NCBI RefSeq assembly: GCF_030815145.1
Contig: NZ_JAUSWJ010000001.1
Span: forward strand, 2,356,001 to 2,420,000
Length of the DNA: 64,000 nucleotides
Reading direction: 5' to 3'
From: Kaistia geumhonensis
GTDB lineage: Bacteria > Pseudomonadota > Alphaproteobacteria > Rhizobiales > Kaistiaceae
A program made the translations under genes and the position numbers. The notes beneath the pieces were generated by a model, which saw only the letters and a list, made by a program, of their open reading frames with translations, searched no databases and was not told the origin of the DNA. How positions within the stretch are numbered: position 1 is the first letter of the stretch; every line of letters starts with the position of its first letter. This document shows positions 46,333-55,451 of the stretch, piece after piece.

Positions 46333-46429
46333 GCAAGTCTACCGCCGGTCGGGAGCGCCGTTCAAGAGTCGGGTTGCGTGGTCATGTCCGGATGGCCGAA
46401 GGGCACGGCCCACCCCGATCCTTGCGCAG

Positions 46430-47365
46430 CTACCGCCAGCGATTGTGCAGCCAGAGCCACTGGTCGGGATGCTCGCGCACCCAGCCCTCGACCACCGACA
46501 TGACCAGCGCCGTTCCGGCGGCGACGTCGATCTTGCCCTCGGCGTCGCGCGGCATGTCGAGCGGCGGCGTCAGTTCGACGCGGAAGCGGCCGTCCGGCAG
46601 GCGGATGGTCCGCGCCCCATGCACCGGGCAGTCATATTGCCGGGCGAGCCGGGCGACGAGCGGGTTCGCCGAGACGGGGCGGCCAAAAAAGGGCACGCGC
46701 GGTCCGCCGGTATGGTGCTGGTCGGTCAGGAGGCCGAGATGCTCGCCGCGATCGAGCGCCGCCGCGACCTCGAAGGTGGCGCCACGGCCGGAGGCGACGA
46801 GCTTGCCCATCAGTTCCTCGCGCCGCGCCATCAGGTCCTGGGCGATGCGGTTGTTGCTCGGCATGCGGAAGAGCGCGACGACCGGCAGCCCGAAGCGGGC
46901 CGCGACGACGGCAAGAACCTCCCAGTTGGCGAGATGAGCGGAGAAGATGATACCCGGCTTGCCGTCCTCGCGCAGCGCCAGGAACTGGTCGAGGCCCTCG
47001 ATCTCGGTGCGGCCGCGCTCGGGATGGAGCGGATCGATATCGATGAGCTGGTCCAGATGGACATATTCGACGACGGTATGGCCAAGGCTCTCCCAGGCCC
47101 CGTCCAGGATCGCCCGCCGCTCCGCCTCGGTCTTCTCCGGAAAGGCTGCGGCGAGATTGGCGAGGGCGAGTTTCGATTCCGGCACGAACCGCCCGACGAA
47201 GCGGGTGAGGCGGGCGCTGAGCCAGCCGGCCTTCTTCGGCCCGAGCAGCCGCACGAAGCCGATCGCCCCGCGCACCGTCGCTGCGATGACGGCATTGACC
47301 GCCGGCGAGCGCAAAAGGCGCTTGCCGAATTCCTTGCGGCGGCGCCGCCGCTCGGCTCTCGTCAT
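46430..47365 (-). CDS. lpxXL: Lipid A VLCFA acyltransferase (LpxXL)
   Basis: An LpxL-superfamily acyltransferase (311 aa). It has a basic N-terminus and one membrane segment, then the HX4E active site FSAHLANWEVL (His144, Glu149) and LTDQHHTGGPRVPFFGRP. As the last gene of the acpXL cluster it should transfer the 28-carbon acyl chain from AcpXL to lipid A. Eight bp after the dehydrogenase gene. Confidence 0.93.
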   Translation of the reverse strand: MTRAERRRRRKEFGKRLLRSPAVNAVIAATVRGAIGFVRLLGPKKAGWLSARLTRFVGRFVPESKLALANLAAAFPEKTEAERRAILDGAWESLGHTVVEYVHLDQLIDIDPLHPERGRTEIEGLDQFLALREDGKPGIIFSAHLANWEVLAVVAARFGLPVVALFRMPSNNRIAQDLMARREELMGKLVASGRGATFEVAAALDRGEHLGLLTDQHHTGGPRVPFFGRPVSANPLVARLARQYDCPVHGARTIRLPDGRFRVELTPPLDMPRDAEGKIDVAAGTALVMSVVEGWVREHPDQWLWLHNRWR

Positions 47366-47372
47366 CGGCGCC

Positions 47373-48398
47373 TCAGAGCATCACGATGATCTTGCCGAAC
47401 ACCTGCCGGCTTTCGATCCGGTGCAGCGCATCGTCGAGATTGTCGAGCGTGACGACGCTGTCGATCACCGGCGACACCACGCCCCCCGCGATCTTGGCCA
47501 GCGCATGGGCGATGTTCTCCATGCGGCAGCCGAAGGAGCCGATCAGGCGCAGCTGCTGCTGGTAAAGTTGAAAAAGGTTGATTTCTGTTGAAATTCCCGT
47601 GGTCGAACCGCAGGTGACGAGCGTGCCGCCGCGGCGCAGCGAGAACATCGAGCCGGCCCAGGTGTCGACGCCGACATGCTCGAAAACGACGTCCACGCCG
47701 CGCTTCTTGGTCAGCTTGCGGACGACGCCCTCGAACCGCTCCTCGCGGTAGTTAATGACGTGATGGGCGCCGAGCGCCTTCGCTTTCTCCGCCTTCTCGG
47801 CGCTGCCGACGGTGGTGATGACCGTCGCGCCGGCCGCGCGGGCAAGCTGGATCGCCGCGGTGCCGATGCCCGATCCGCCGGCCTGGACCAGCACTGTCTG
47901 CCCGGCCTCCAGCCGCGCATTGTCGAACAGCATGTGCTCGACCGTGCCGAAGGTGACCGGGGTGCAGGCCGCGTCGCGCAGCGAAACGCCGTCCGGCGCC
48001 GGAACGACGAGGCGCGCCTTCATCGTCACATAGTCGGTGGCGAGACCGTCGATATGGAAGCCGCGCACGCCGGCGACGTTCTCGCAGAGATTGTCGCGCC
48101 CGGCATGGCAGGCCGGGCACATGCCGCAGGTCTCGGCGCCGTAGATCGCGACGCGCTGCCCGACGGCGAGCCCCTCGACGCCGGGACCGATGGATTCGAT
48201 CGTCCCCGCGGCCTCGGCCCCGACCGTCAGCGGCAGCTTGCGCCTCGCGAAGGCCATGCCGCGCCAGCCCCAGACGTCGATATGGTTGAGCGCGACCGCG
48301 CCGATCTTCAGCCGGACCTCGCCCTCGCCGGGCGCGGGCGCCATCGGCACGTCGACGATCGAGAGCTTGCGGTCGGAGAGGAGCTGAAGGGCGCGCAT
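47373..48398 (-). CDS. adh2XL: Zinc-type alcohol dehydrogenase of the VLCFA cluster
   Basis: An MDR-family protein (341 aa). It has the structural zinc set CGMCPACHAGRDNLC and the cofactor motif GGSGIGTAAIQLARAAG. Its place between fabF1XL and lpxXL matches adh2XL of rhizobia, thought to act as the enoyl or keto reductase of the very-long-chain pathway. Start ATG 48398 (MRALQLLSD) was preferred over 48413, which has no ribosome-binding site. Confidence 0.9.
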   Translation of the reverse strand: MRALQLLSDRKLSIVDVPMAPAPGEGEVRLKIGAVALNHIDVWGWRGMAFARRKLPLTVGAEAAGTIESIGPGVEGLAVGQRVAIYGAETCGMCPACHAGRDNLCENVAGVRGFHIDGLATDYVTMKARLVVPAPDGVSLRDAACTPVTFGTVEHMLFDNARLEAGQTVLVQAGGSGIGTAAIQLARAAGATVITTVGSAEKAEKAKALGAHHVINYREERFEGVVRKLTKKRGVDVVFEHVGVDTWAGSMFSLRRGGTLVTCGSTTGISTEINLFQLYQQQLRLIGSFGCRMENIAHALAKIAGGVVSPVIDSVVTLDNLDDALHRIESRQVFGKIIVML

Positions 48399-48447
48399 CG
48401 GTTCCCAATCCATGGCCGCGGAAGGGCGGCCGTCGAAGAATGGCAGG

Positions 48448-48467
48448 CGCCGCCCGAAGGGGCGGCG
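48448..48467 (-). terminator. Hairpin between fabF1XL and adh2XL (distal)
   Basis: An 8-bp stem CGCCGCCC / GGGCGGCG around GAAG, followed 44 bp upstream in the plus sense by a second one (48511). Together they fill the only large gap inside the VLCFA operon and may attenuate or stabilise the message. Confidence 0.4.
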
Positions 48468-48510
48468 TTCATGATCAGGCTATTAGCGGGTCATCCGCGG
48501 CTGCGCCAGT

Positions 48511-48530
48511 GTTCCCGGCCGAAAGGGAAC
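48511..48530 (-). terminator. Hairpin between fabF1XL and adh2XL (proximal)
   Basis: GTTCCC pairs with GGGAAC across 8 nt, directly after the fabF1XL stop. No T-run follows; role uncertain. Confidence 0.35.
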
Positions 48531-48535
48531 GCCGG

Positions 48536-49816
48536 TCAGGCCGGCTCGGCGGCGATCAGCAGGCAGGCATTCTGTCCGCCGAAGCCGAAGGAATTCGACA
48601 GCACCATGGAGACCGGCACGTTGCGGGCAACGTTCGGCACCACGTCGAGCGGGATCGACGGGTCGGGCGTCTCGTAATTGATCGTCGGCGGCACGACGCC
48701 GGAGAGGATCGTCTTCAGCGAGAACACCGCCTCGATGGCGCCGGCCGCGGTCAGCGTATGGCCGATCATCGACTTGTTGGACGAGATCGGCAGCGACTTC
48801 ATGCGCTCGCCGAACACGGCCTCCAGCGACATCGCCTCCATCTTGTCGTTTTCGGGCGTGCCGGTGCCGTGCGCGTTGACGTAGTCGACATCCTCGATCG
48901 CCGCGCCGCCGTCCTCGAGCGCCTGGCGGATGGCGGCGATGACCGGCTTGCCATCGGGCGTCGAGCGGGTGCGGTGGAAGTCGTCGGCCTTCTCGGCAAT
49001 GCCGCGCACGATGCCGAGAATCTTCGCGCCGCGCGCCCTGGCCGCGTCATAGTCCTCCAGCACCAGCGCGCCGGCGCCTTCCGCCATCACGAAGCCGTCG
49101 CGATCCTTGGAGAACGGCCGCGAGGCCTTCTCAGGATCGTCGTTGCTGGTCGAGAGCGCCGAAAGCAGCGAGAAACGGACGAGACCCTCGATGCGCACCG
49201 AGCCGTCGGTGCCGATCACCAGCGCCGCTTCGGTATCGCCGCGCCGGATCGCCTCGACGCCGAGCTGGATCGCCGAGGCGCCGGAGGCGCAGGCCGTCGA
49301 CAGCCCGATCGGCGCGCCGCGCGTGCCGAAATGATCGGCGATGCGGTCGGCGACGCAGCCATAGAGTGCGAACTCGTAGGTGTCGGGATCGTTGAGCTGC
49401 AGAACGCTCTGGATCATGCGGTCATAGGCGTCGCCCGTCGCGCCATCCGTGCCGGCGAAGAAATCGCGCCGCGCCGGCCACTCGATCTCGACCGGCGGCA
49501 CCGCCATGAACAGCATGCCCGGGAAATCGCCGGGGGCGCCAATGCCCGATTCCGAGACCGCTTCCTCGGCGGCGAGGCGGGCGAGCCGCTCGGAGAGGAC
49601 CGGCGAGCGAACCTCGTCGGGAAAGAGGAAATCGACCGTGCCGGCGATCGTGGTTCGCATATGGTCGGTCGGGAAGCGCGTGATGCGGTGAATGCCCGAC
49701 TTGCCGGCGGTCAGCGCCGCCCAGTTGTCGTCGACGCCCTGGCCGAGCGAGGACACGACGCCCATGCCCGTCACCGCCACGACCGGCCGCCCGAGATGAT
49801 CGCGTGTCTTGCCCAT
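48536..49816 (-). CDS. fabF1XL: 3-oxoacyl-ACP synthase of the VLCFA cluster, catalytically complete
   Basis: A KAS II-like condensing enzyme (426 aa). All catalytic residues are present: Cys176 in STACASGAS, His316 in NAHGTGTPEND, and Lys348/His353 in SSNKSMIGHTLTAAG. It is the active elongating subunit for the 28-carbon acyl chain. ATG 49816 (MGKTRDHLGR) begins the conserved protein. 60 bp downstream of fabF2XL, whose product has lost these residues. Confidence 0.94.
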   Translation of the reverse strand: MGKTRDHLGRPVVAVTGMGVVSSLGQGVDDNWAALTAGKSGIHRITRFPTDHMRTTIAGTVDFLFPDEVRSPVLSERLARLAAEEAVSESGIGAPGDFPGMLFMAVPPVEIEWPARRDFFAGTDGATGDAYDRMIQSVLQLNDPDTYEFALYGCVADRIADHFGTRGAPIGLSTACASGASAIQLGVEAIRRGDTEAALVIGTDGSVRIEGLVRFSLLSALSTSNDDPEKASRPFSKDRDGFVMAEGAGALVLEDYDAARARGAKILGIVRGIAEKADDFHRTRSTPDGKPVIAAIRQALEDGGAAIEDVDYVNAHGTGTPENDKMEAMSLEAVFGERMKSLPISSNKSMIGHTLTAAGAIEAVFSLKTILSGVVPPTINYETPDPSIPLDVVPNVARNVPVSMVLSNSFGFGGQNACLLIAAEPA

Positions 49817-49876
49817 CGCTCGCCCTTCCACGTCAGATATGGCCCCCAGCCGCCTCACTCGGGCGGCGATGGAGCC

Positions 49877-51094
49877 TCAGCCCGCCGCCTCGACCAGCGC
49901 CATGCCCTCGCCGCGCCAGAAGCCCCAGCTCGTCGCCAGGATCTTCGACGGCGTCTCGGCGGGGCGCTCGATGCCGGTATCGTCGGTCGGAAGATAGAAA
50001 CCGCGGCGGCCGATCGCCAGTGCGGCCAAAGCGACGCGGATCGGGAAATCCGCCTCGATCGCATTGCCGATCAGCGTCTGCGTGGCGCGGATGCCGTCGA
50101 CGCGCTCATCGGCGGCGAGATCCTCCCAGAGCGCACGTTCTTCGGCCGTCGTCGCCGGGATGCCGTTGGCTCCCGAGAGGACAGCCGGCGTAAAGCCGCC
50201 GAAATGGCGCGACAATTCGTCGAACTGCCGGCTCGCGACGGCAGCTGCCTCGCCAGGACCACGGCGGCTGCGGCCAGAAAGCACGCCCGTCAGCTTCGCA
50301 TAGGCGGTGCGCCCGCGCGCCTCAGCATGCGCGCGCGATTCGAGAACCAGGAAGGCGCCAGCCGAACCGGTGATCATGCCGCCCTCGCCGCTCGCCCCGC
50401 GCTGCCACACGGTCTTGGGCGCGCCCTGCCAGAGCGTTCGGCCCATGGCGAGCGAGAGCAGCATGTCCTTGCGCTCGGCATTGTAGGCGGCGCCGACGAG
50501 GAAGAGGTCGCCCTGCCCAGCGGCAATGCGGCGGGCCGCGACCTCGACAGCCGAAACGCCCGCGATCTCCTCGCCCATGAAGGTGCGCGAGGACCCGGTC
50601 ACCTTGTGGACGATCGAGATATTGCCGGCGAGTAGGTTCGAGAGCTGCGCAAGGAAGAGCGTCGGACGAAGGTCGTTGGCGAGATGCTCGTTGAGGAAGG
50701 AGGCCGGATCCGCCGCCGTCTCGAGCCCTTCGAGGATCTGGCCGTCGACCGCGAGATCACGCTCGCCGCCGCCGGCGGCGACCACCATGTCCATGCGCGC
50801 GAGGCGCTCGAGATCGCCGGCAAGGCCGGCATCGGCGAGCGCGAGACCCGCCGTATAGGTGCCGAGCCGCTGCCAGGTCTCCATCTGCCGCTGGTCGGCG
50901 CGGCGCGGGATCTGGCGGTCGAGCTCGAGCGGCACCATCGGGAAGACGGGGAAGGGCTTGAACTTCTCCGTTTCCGGGGCCGTGGGGCTGCCGCCGTCGA
51001 CCGCGAGCGCCTGCCAGTGGGCGTCCAACCCCTCGCCGAGCGAGGAGATGAGGCCGATGCCGGTGACGAGGACGTCGTTCGCCGCGGCGCTCAT
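49877..51094 (-). CDS. fabF2XL: Ketosynthase-like protein of the VLCFA cluster lacking catalytic residues
   Basis: A thiolase-fold KAS homologue (405 aa; VLVTGIGLISSLGEGLDAHW at the start). Aligned by eye with FabF, the active Cys is replaced by Glu176 (GEEIAG in place of ACASG), the first His by Asn310 (SGANGIPATT), and the Lys/His pair by Gln339 and Asn344 (ATQTLIGNAIE). It therefore cannot condense by itself. The pattern resembles chain-length factors of type II polyketide synthases, which pair with an active ketosynthase. The ATG overlaps the fabZXL stop. Confidence 0.9.
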   Translation of the reverse strand: MSAAANDVLVTGIGLISSLGEGLDAHWQALAVDGGSPTAPETEKFKPFPVFPMVPLELDRQIPRRADQRQMETWQRLGTYTAGLALADAGLAGDLERLARMDMVVAAGGGERDLAVDGQILEGLETAADPASFLNEHLANDLRPTLFLAQLSNLLAGNISIVHKVTGSSRTFMGEEIAGVSAVEVAARRIAAGQGDLFLVGAAYNAERKDMLLSLAMGRTLWQGAPKTVWQRGASGEGGMITGSAGAFLVLESRAHAEARGRTAYAKLTGVLSGRSRRGPGEAAAVASRQFDELSRHFGGFTPAVLSGANGIPATTAEERALWEDLAADERVDGIRATQTLIGNAIEADFPIRVALAALAIGRRGFYLPTDDTGIERPAETPSKILATSWGFWRGEGMALVEAAG

Positions 51095-51573
51095 GTCGCC
51101 TCTCCAGCACTGGTCGCGATGGCCCGCGACAGTCCCATGGTCGCGGCGCGCTCCAGGAGAGAGGTGCGCAGCTCCTCGGCCGGGAAATCCATGATGCGCA
51201 GCGTCAGCTCGGCATCGCAGACCGGGCCGTCATGCTCGATGCGCGCCTTGGTGACGGTGAAGCCGGAGCCGTCATGCTCAATGCGCGCATGGACGTCGAG
51301 CACCGTTCCCGGCCCGACGAATTTGCGGAACTTGGCCTTTTGCACGCCCATGAAGAAGGGCATGCGGGTGAGCCCGTTCATGCCGAGGATCAGGAAGCCG
51401 GAGGCCTGGGCCATCGTCTCGATGAGCAGCACGCCCGGCATGATCGGATAGCCCGGAAAGTGTCCTTCGAAGACGGGGCTCGCCTCCGGGACATTCGCCT
51501 TGGCGTGGATCGTTCCGGCAGCGGCGTCGAAGGCGACGACGCTGTCGATCATCTGGAAATATTCGAGACGCAT
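51091..51573 (-). CDS. fabZXL: 3-hydroxyacyl-ACP dehydratase of the VLCFA cluster
   Basis: A hot-dog fold dehydratase (160 aa) with the FabZ active site FEGHFPGYPIMPGVLLIETM (His38 and Glu52). It removes water from 3-hydroxyacyl-AcpXL during elongation. It starts 7 bp after acpXL and overlaps fabF2XL by 4 nt. Confidence 0.93.
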   Translation of the reverse strand: MRLEYFQMIDSVVAFDAAAGTIHAKANVPEASPVFEGHFPGYPIMPGVLLIETMAQASGFLILGMNGLTRMPFFMGVQKAKFRKFVGPGTVLDVHARIEHDGSGFTVTKARIEHDGPVCDAELTLRIMDFPAEELRTSLLERAATMGLSRAIATSAGEAT

Positions 51574-51580
51574 CGCGCCG

Positions 51581-51862
51581 TCAGGCGTTCTTCTTGGCGA
51601 TCAGCTCGTCGATATGCGCGCAGAGGTTCTTGAGGACGAAGTATTCCTCGACCGAAGCCTTGCCCGCGTTCACTTCCTGCGTCCACTGCTCGAGCGGAAT
51701 CTTGATGCCGAACTTCTTGTCGAGCGCGAACACGATGTCGAGGAAGTCGAGGCTGTCGATGCCGAGATCGTCGATGGCGTGCATCTCGGGCGTGATCTTC
51801 TCGCGGGGGATCTCGCTCGTCTCGGAGATCACATCGGCAACGATGTCGAACGTGGATGACAT
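51581..51862 (-). CDS. acpXL: Acyl carrier protein AcpXL
   Basis: A 93-aa acidic carrier protein that holds the growing 27-hydroxyoctacosanoyl chain. The phosphopantetheine serine is Ser37 in [18 protein letters not shown]. It is longer than AcpP and its tail ([13 protein letters not shown]) fits AcpXL. It leads the cluster acpXL-fabZXL-fabF2XL-fabF1XL-adh2XL-lpxXL. The 190 bp upstream hold a GGCCT/AGGCC dyad but no clear promoter. Confidence 0.95.
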   Translation of the reverse strand: MSSTFDIVADVISETSEIPREKITPEMHAIDDLGIDSLDFLDIVFALDKKFGIKIPLEQWTQEVNAGKASVEEYFVLKNLCAHIDELIAKKNA

Positions 51863-52052
51863 GACGGTCCGTGGTCCTATGTTCTCGCGGCCTCAGAATG
51901 GTCAGGCCGGCCGCATCGAGGCGGCACGAGCCGCATGCGCTGCCGCCCGGCCAGTCCGGAGGGCCGGATAGCGAAGCAATGGCTGCCGTCCTGATACCGT
52001 GGACTGTCGCGAAATACCAGCCTGTCGGGTCGCCGCACCCCTGGCCTTGCGC

Positions 52053-52934
52053 TCATGCGCCCACCGGCACGACATCGACGGCGACATCGAGCGTATGGTC
52101 GCCCGACGTGACGATCACGCCATCGGCCGGCGCGGCATCGGAATAGTCACGGCCGACGGCCAGCACGACATGATCTTCGGCGGCGAAGACGCCGTTGGTC
52201 GGGTCGAGCCCGACCCAGCCGGTCTCGCGGCCGCACCAGACCGCGACCCAGGCATGGGTCGCGTCGGCGCCTTCAAGACGCGGCCGCCCCGGCGGCGGCT
52301 CGGTACGCAGGAAGCCCGAGACATAGGCGGCGGGAAGGCCGATCGTCCGGAGCCCCGCGATCATCACATGCGCGAAATCCTGGCAGACACCGGCCTTCTG
52401 CGCGAAGGCGACGGCGGGCAGCGTCGTCACGTCGGTCGCGGACGGGTCGTATTTGAAATCGGCCTTGATCCGCTTGGTCAGATCGAATGCCCCGTCGAGG
52501 ATCGGACGGCCGGCGGGGAAGCTCTTGCGGACATAGGCGGCGATCACCTCGTCCAGCGCCACAAGGCGGCTCGGAAACAGGAAATGCACCGGGGACTGCG
52601 GGCCGAGATCCGATTCGGCGACCGCGTTGCGGCGGATCAGCTCGAAGGGCGGCGTCAGCATGGGCAGCGGCGCCTCCGCCGCCTCGACCAGCACGCGGGC
52701 GCGCGTCTCGAGCCGCAACTCGCTATGCGGGAAGGAGAAGGCGACCGTGGTCAGCCAATTGCCGAAGAAGTCCCGCGTATCGTGCCGCTCGGTCGGCTGC
52801 GGCCGGATCGAGAGCTCACAGGCGACGACCCGCTGGCCGGGGCGGTCGACGGGGAGCAGGCGCAGCACCTGGCGCGCGAACGGCACCGGCGAGGCATAGC
52901 TGTATTCGGTCACCTGACGGATGTCGTAGAGCAA
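52053..52934 (-). CDS. Transglutaminase-like domain protein
   Basis: A 293-aa protein with a bacterial transglutaminase N-terminal beta domain (MLYDIRQVTEYSYASPVPFA) and a papain-like core. The catalytic triad is Cys184 (AGVCQDFAH), His227 (DATHAWVAVW) and Asp244 (GLDPTNG). Such proteins act as peptidases or amidases. It is 2 bp after the ATP-grasp/alpha-E gene, the last gene of a conserved three-gene set. No signal peptide, so cytoplasmic. Confidence 0.9.
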   Translation of the reverse strand: MLYDIRQVTEYSYASPVPFARQVLRLLPVDRPGQRVVACELSIRPQPTERHDTRDFFGNWLTTVAFSFPHSELRLETRARVLVEAAEAPLPMLTPPFELIRRNAVAESDLGPQSPVHFLFPSRLVALDEVIAAYVRKSFPAGRPILDGAFDLTKRIKADFKYDPSATDVTTLPAVAFAQKAGVCQDFAHVMIAGLRTIGLPAAYVSGFLRTEPPPGRPRLEGADATHAWVAVWCGRETGWVGLDPTNGVFAAEDHVVLAVGRDYSDAAPADGVIVTSGDHTLDVAVDVVPVGA

Positions 52935-52936
52935 GA

Positions 52937-55444
52937 CTAGTCTCCGCCCTCGACCGGCGGCGATGGCCGGCGATGGGTGAAATAAGCGAGCGCGATCTCG
53001 TCGGAGATGCGCATCAGCGTCTGCTCGTAGCCGATGATCGTGTCGGCATCGACGGCAGCAGCGTCGGCGGTCTCGAGCTCCGAGGCGAGGCGCGAGGCGA
53101 GTCGGTCGGCCGGCGCGAGGATGCCGGCCGGGGCATGGCCGGGAAGGCTCGACAGCGAATGGCGGACCCGCTCGGCCTGGAAGGCGAGCGCGCGCGGATT
53201 GCCGGCATCGAGCAACACCAGATCAAGCGCCGGCACCCGCGCCGCCTGCATCACATAGCGGATGCGATAGGTGATCTGGCTGTCGGCGATCTCGAGCAGC
53301 GCGTCGAGCTCGGCGCCGCCGGTGCCGAGGCCGCAAAGCCGCGCGGCGCGGGCGACCGCGAGGCCGCGATCGATGCGGCGGCCCATCTCGAGGAAGCGCC
53401 AGCCATTGTGGCGGACCATGTTCTCCTGCGCGAGGCCGGAAAAGGCGGCGACGATACGGAGCGCCTCGCTGGCCCGCTCATGCATGTCGCTGCCGGTATG
53501 GGCGGCGAGCGGACGGTTGAGCAGGATCTCGAGATCGGCGACGGCGCGCCAGGCATCGGGCGACAGACGGTCGCGGATGACGGAGGCCGCGCGGCGCGAG
53601 GCCTCGGCGAGACGGGGGGCCGTGTTGAAATTCTCGCGGTCGGTGAGGGCGGCGAGAGCGAGGCGCGCCGGCTGGGCTGGCCCCTTCTCGAAATCGGCCG
53701 CGCCGGACGAGGTCAGGATCGTGACGAGCCGCGACACTGCGCCGCTGCCGGCCTCGACATCGACCAAACGGCGGGCGATGGCGCGCACGACGCGCAGCGC
53801 CTGCTCGGTGCGCTCGACATAGCGGCCGAGCCAGAAGAGGTTTTCCGCCGCGCGGCTCGGCAGCGTCGAGGTCGCCCGGCGCAGCGCCACCTTGTCGGGC
53901 GAGGCGAGCAGCGTCGTCTCGGCGACCGGTCCATCGGAGAGCACCCAGACATCCGCCGAGGTGCCGCCTTGCTGCAGCGTGACGGCACGCGCGTCGGCCC
54001 GGTCCGATATCCGGCAGAAGCCGCCGGGCATCACCTTCCAGCCATCTGCCGTCTGCGCTACATAGAGCCTGAGAATCGAAGGCCGCGGCTCCAGCCGCGC
54101 GTCCTCGCCCTCCCCGCGCCAGACCGGCGTCGTCGAGAGCGTCACCGCTTCCTGGCCGACATAATCCTGGCCGCGCCGCGAGATGGCGTCGATCAGCTTC
54201 GCCTTGTCCTCGGGCGAGAGGTTGGCGCCGAGCACCGGGCCACGCGCCAGGATGCCGGGGAGCGTCGGGGCAAGGGCGGGCGCGATCACCATGCGGTCGA
54301 ACTCGGCCACGACATGGTCGCGCTCCAGCGTCTGGCCGCACCACCAGGTGGCGACATTCGGCAGGATCAGCTTCTCGCCGAGGATGCGCTCGGCAAGGCC
54401 GGGCAGGAAGCCCATCATCGCCCGCGCCTCGACGACGCCGGAGCCGAGCGCATTGGCGATCACGACATTGCGCCGCCGCACCGCGCCGGCGAGGCCCGGC
54501 ACGCCGAGCCGCGAGGCGGGGTTCAGTTCGAGCGGATCGGCGAAATCGGCGTCGAGGCGGCGCAGCAGCACGTCGGTGCGCTTTAGCCCCGTGATGGTGC
54601 GCATGTAGACCGTGTCGTCGCGGACCGTCAGGTCCTCGCCCTCGACCAGCACGAAGCCGAGATAGCGGGCGAGATAGGCGTGCTCGAAATAGGTCTCGTT
54701 GAGAGGGCCCGGCGTCAGCAGCGCGACGCGCGTCTCCTCGTGGCGGTTGAGGGCGTTGAGGCCGGCGCGGAACGCCTGGAAGAAGCCGGCCAGCCGCTCG
54801 ACATTGAAGGCGCGGTAGATGTCGGGAAGCGCCTGCGCCAGCGCGATGCGGTTCTCCAGCGCGTAGCCGGCGCCGGACGGCGCCTGCGTACGGTCGGAGA
54901 CGACCCACCAGTCGCCGTCGGGGCCGCGTCCGACATCGACAGCATAGATGCGCAGGTGGTGGCCGCCGACCGGCTCCGACCCGACGAGCGGGCGCAGGAA
55001 TTCCGGGCTGCCGGCGATGATGGCGGCCGGCAACGCGCCGTCGGCGGCAAGACGGCCCTCGCCATAGGCATCACCGAGAATGGCGTCGAGCAGGCGGGCG
55101 CGCTGGATGAGCCCCGCCTCCAGTTGGCGCCATTCCTCCGGCGCGATCAGGAAAGGCACATGGGCGAGCGGCCACGGCCGCTCGTCGCCGTTCTCCGCGC
55201 CATAGACGCGCAGCACGACGCCCGATTCGGCGAGATGGCGGTCGGCGAGGGCGAAGCGGTGCTGCAATTCGCGCCCGCCCAGCTCCGCCATGGTCTGCAC
55301 GAAGCGCTGCCAGTGCGGACGGATGCGTCCGTCGCGGCCGATCAGCTCGTCGGCCACTCCCGGCAGCGGCCGGTAGTGGCCGACGAGGCGCGCCGCGCGC
55401 TCGGCGACGGCCCGGTTTCGGCGAAGGGTCTCGCGCGGCGGCAC
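52937..55444 (-). CDS. Circularly permuted ATP-grasp / alpha-E fusion protein
   Basis: An 835-aa fusion. The N-terminal part (to about residue 480) is the circularly permuted ATP-grasp type 2 (DUF404/DUF407) domain: ILGDAYGEGRLAADGALP, VVSDRTQAPSGAGYALENR and RRRNVVIANALGSGVVEA. The C-terminal part (from about 500, starting NLFWLGRYVERTEQALRVVR) is the helical alpha-E (DUF403) domain. In many bacteria these are separate genes. Comparative work (Iyer, Aravind and co-workers) predicts a peptide-ligase role; the product is unknown. The start is GTG at 55444. Confidence 0.9.
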   Translation of the reverse strand: MPPRETLRRNRAVAERAARLVGHYRPLPGVADELIGRDGRIRPHWQRFVQTMAELGGRELQHRFALADRHLAESGVVLRVYGAENGDERPWPLAHVPFLIAPEEWRQLEAGLIQRARLLDAILGDAYGEGRLAADGALPAAIIAGSPEFLRPLVGSEPVGGHHLRIYAVDVGRGPDGDWWVVSDRTQAPSGAGYALENRIALAQALPDIYRAFNVERLAGFFQAFRAGLNALNRHEETRVALLTPGPLNETYFEHAYLARYLGFVLVEGEDLTVRDDTVYMRTITGLKRTDVLLRRLDADFADPLELNPASRLGVPGLAGAVRRRNVVIANALGSGVVEARAMMGFLPGLAERILGEKLILPNVATWWCGQTLERDHVVAEFDRMVIAPALAPTLPGILARGPVLGANLSPEDKAKLIDAISRRGQDYVGQEAVTLSTTPVWRGEGEDARLEPRPSILRLYVAQTADGWKVMPGGFCRISDRADARAVTLQQGGTSADVWVLSDGPVAETTLLASPDKVALRRATSTLPSRAAENLFWLGRYVERTEQALRVVRAIARRLVDVEAGSGAVSRLVTILTSSGAADFEKGPAQPARLALAALTDRENFNTAPRLAEASRRAASVIRDRLSPDAWRAVADLEILLNRPLAAHTGSDMHERASEALRIVAAFSGLAQENMVRHNGWRFLEMGRRIDRGLAVARAARLCGLGTGGAELDALLEIADSQITYRIRYVMQAARVPALDLVLLDAGNPRALAFQAERVRHSLSSLPGHAPAGILAPADRLASRLASELETADAAAVDADTIIGYEQTLMRISDEIALAYFTHRRPSPPVEGGD

Positions 55445-55451
55445 GGCGGCC

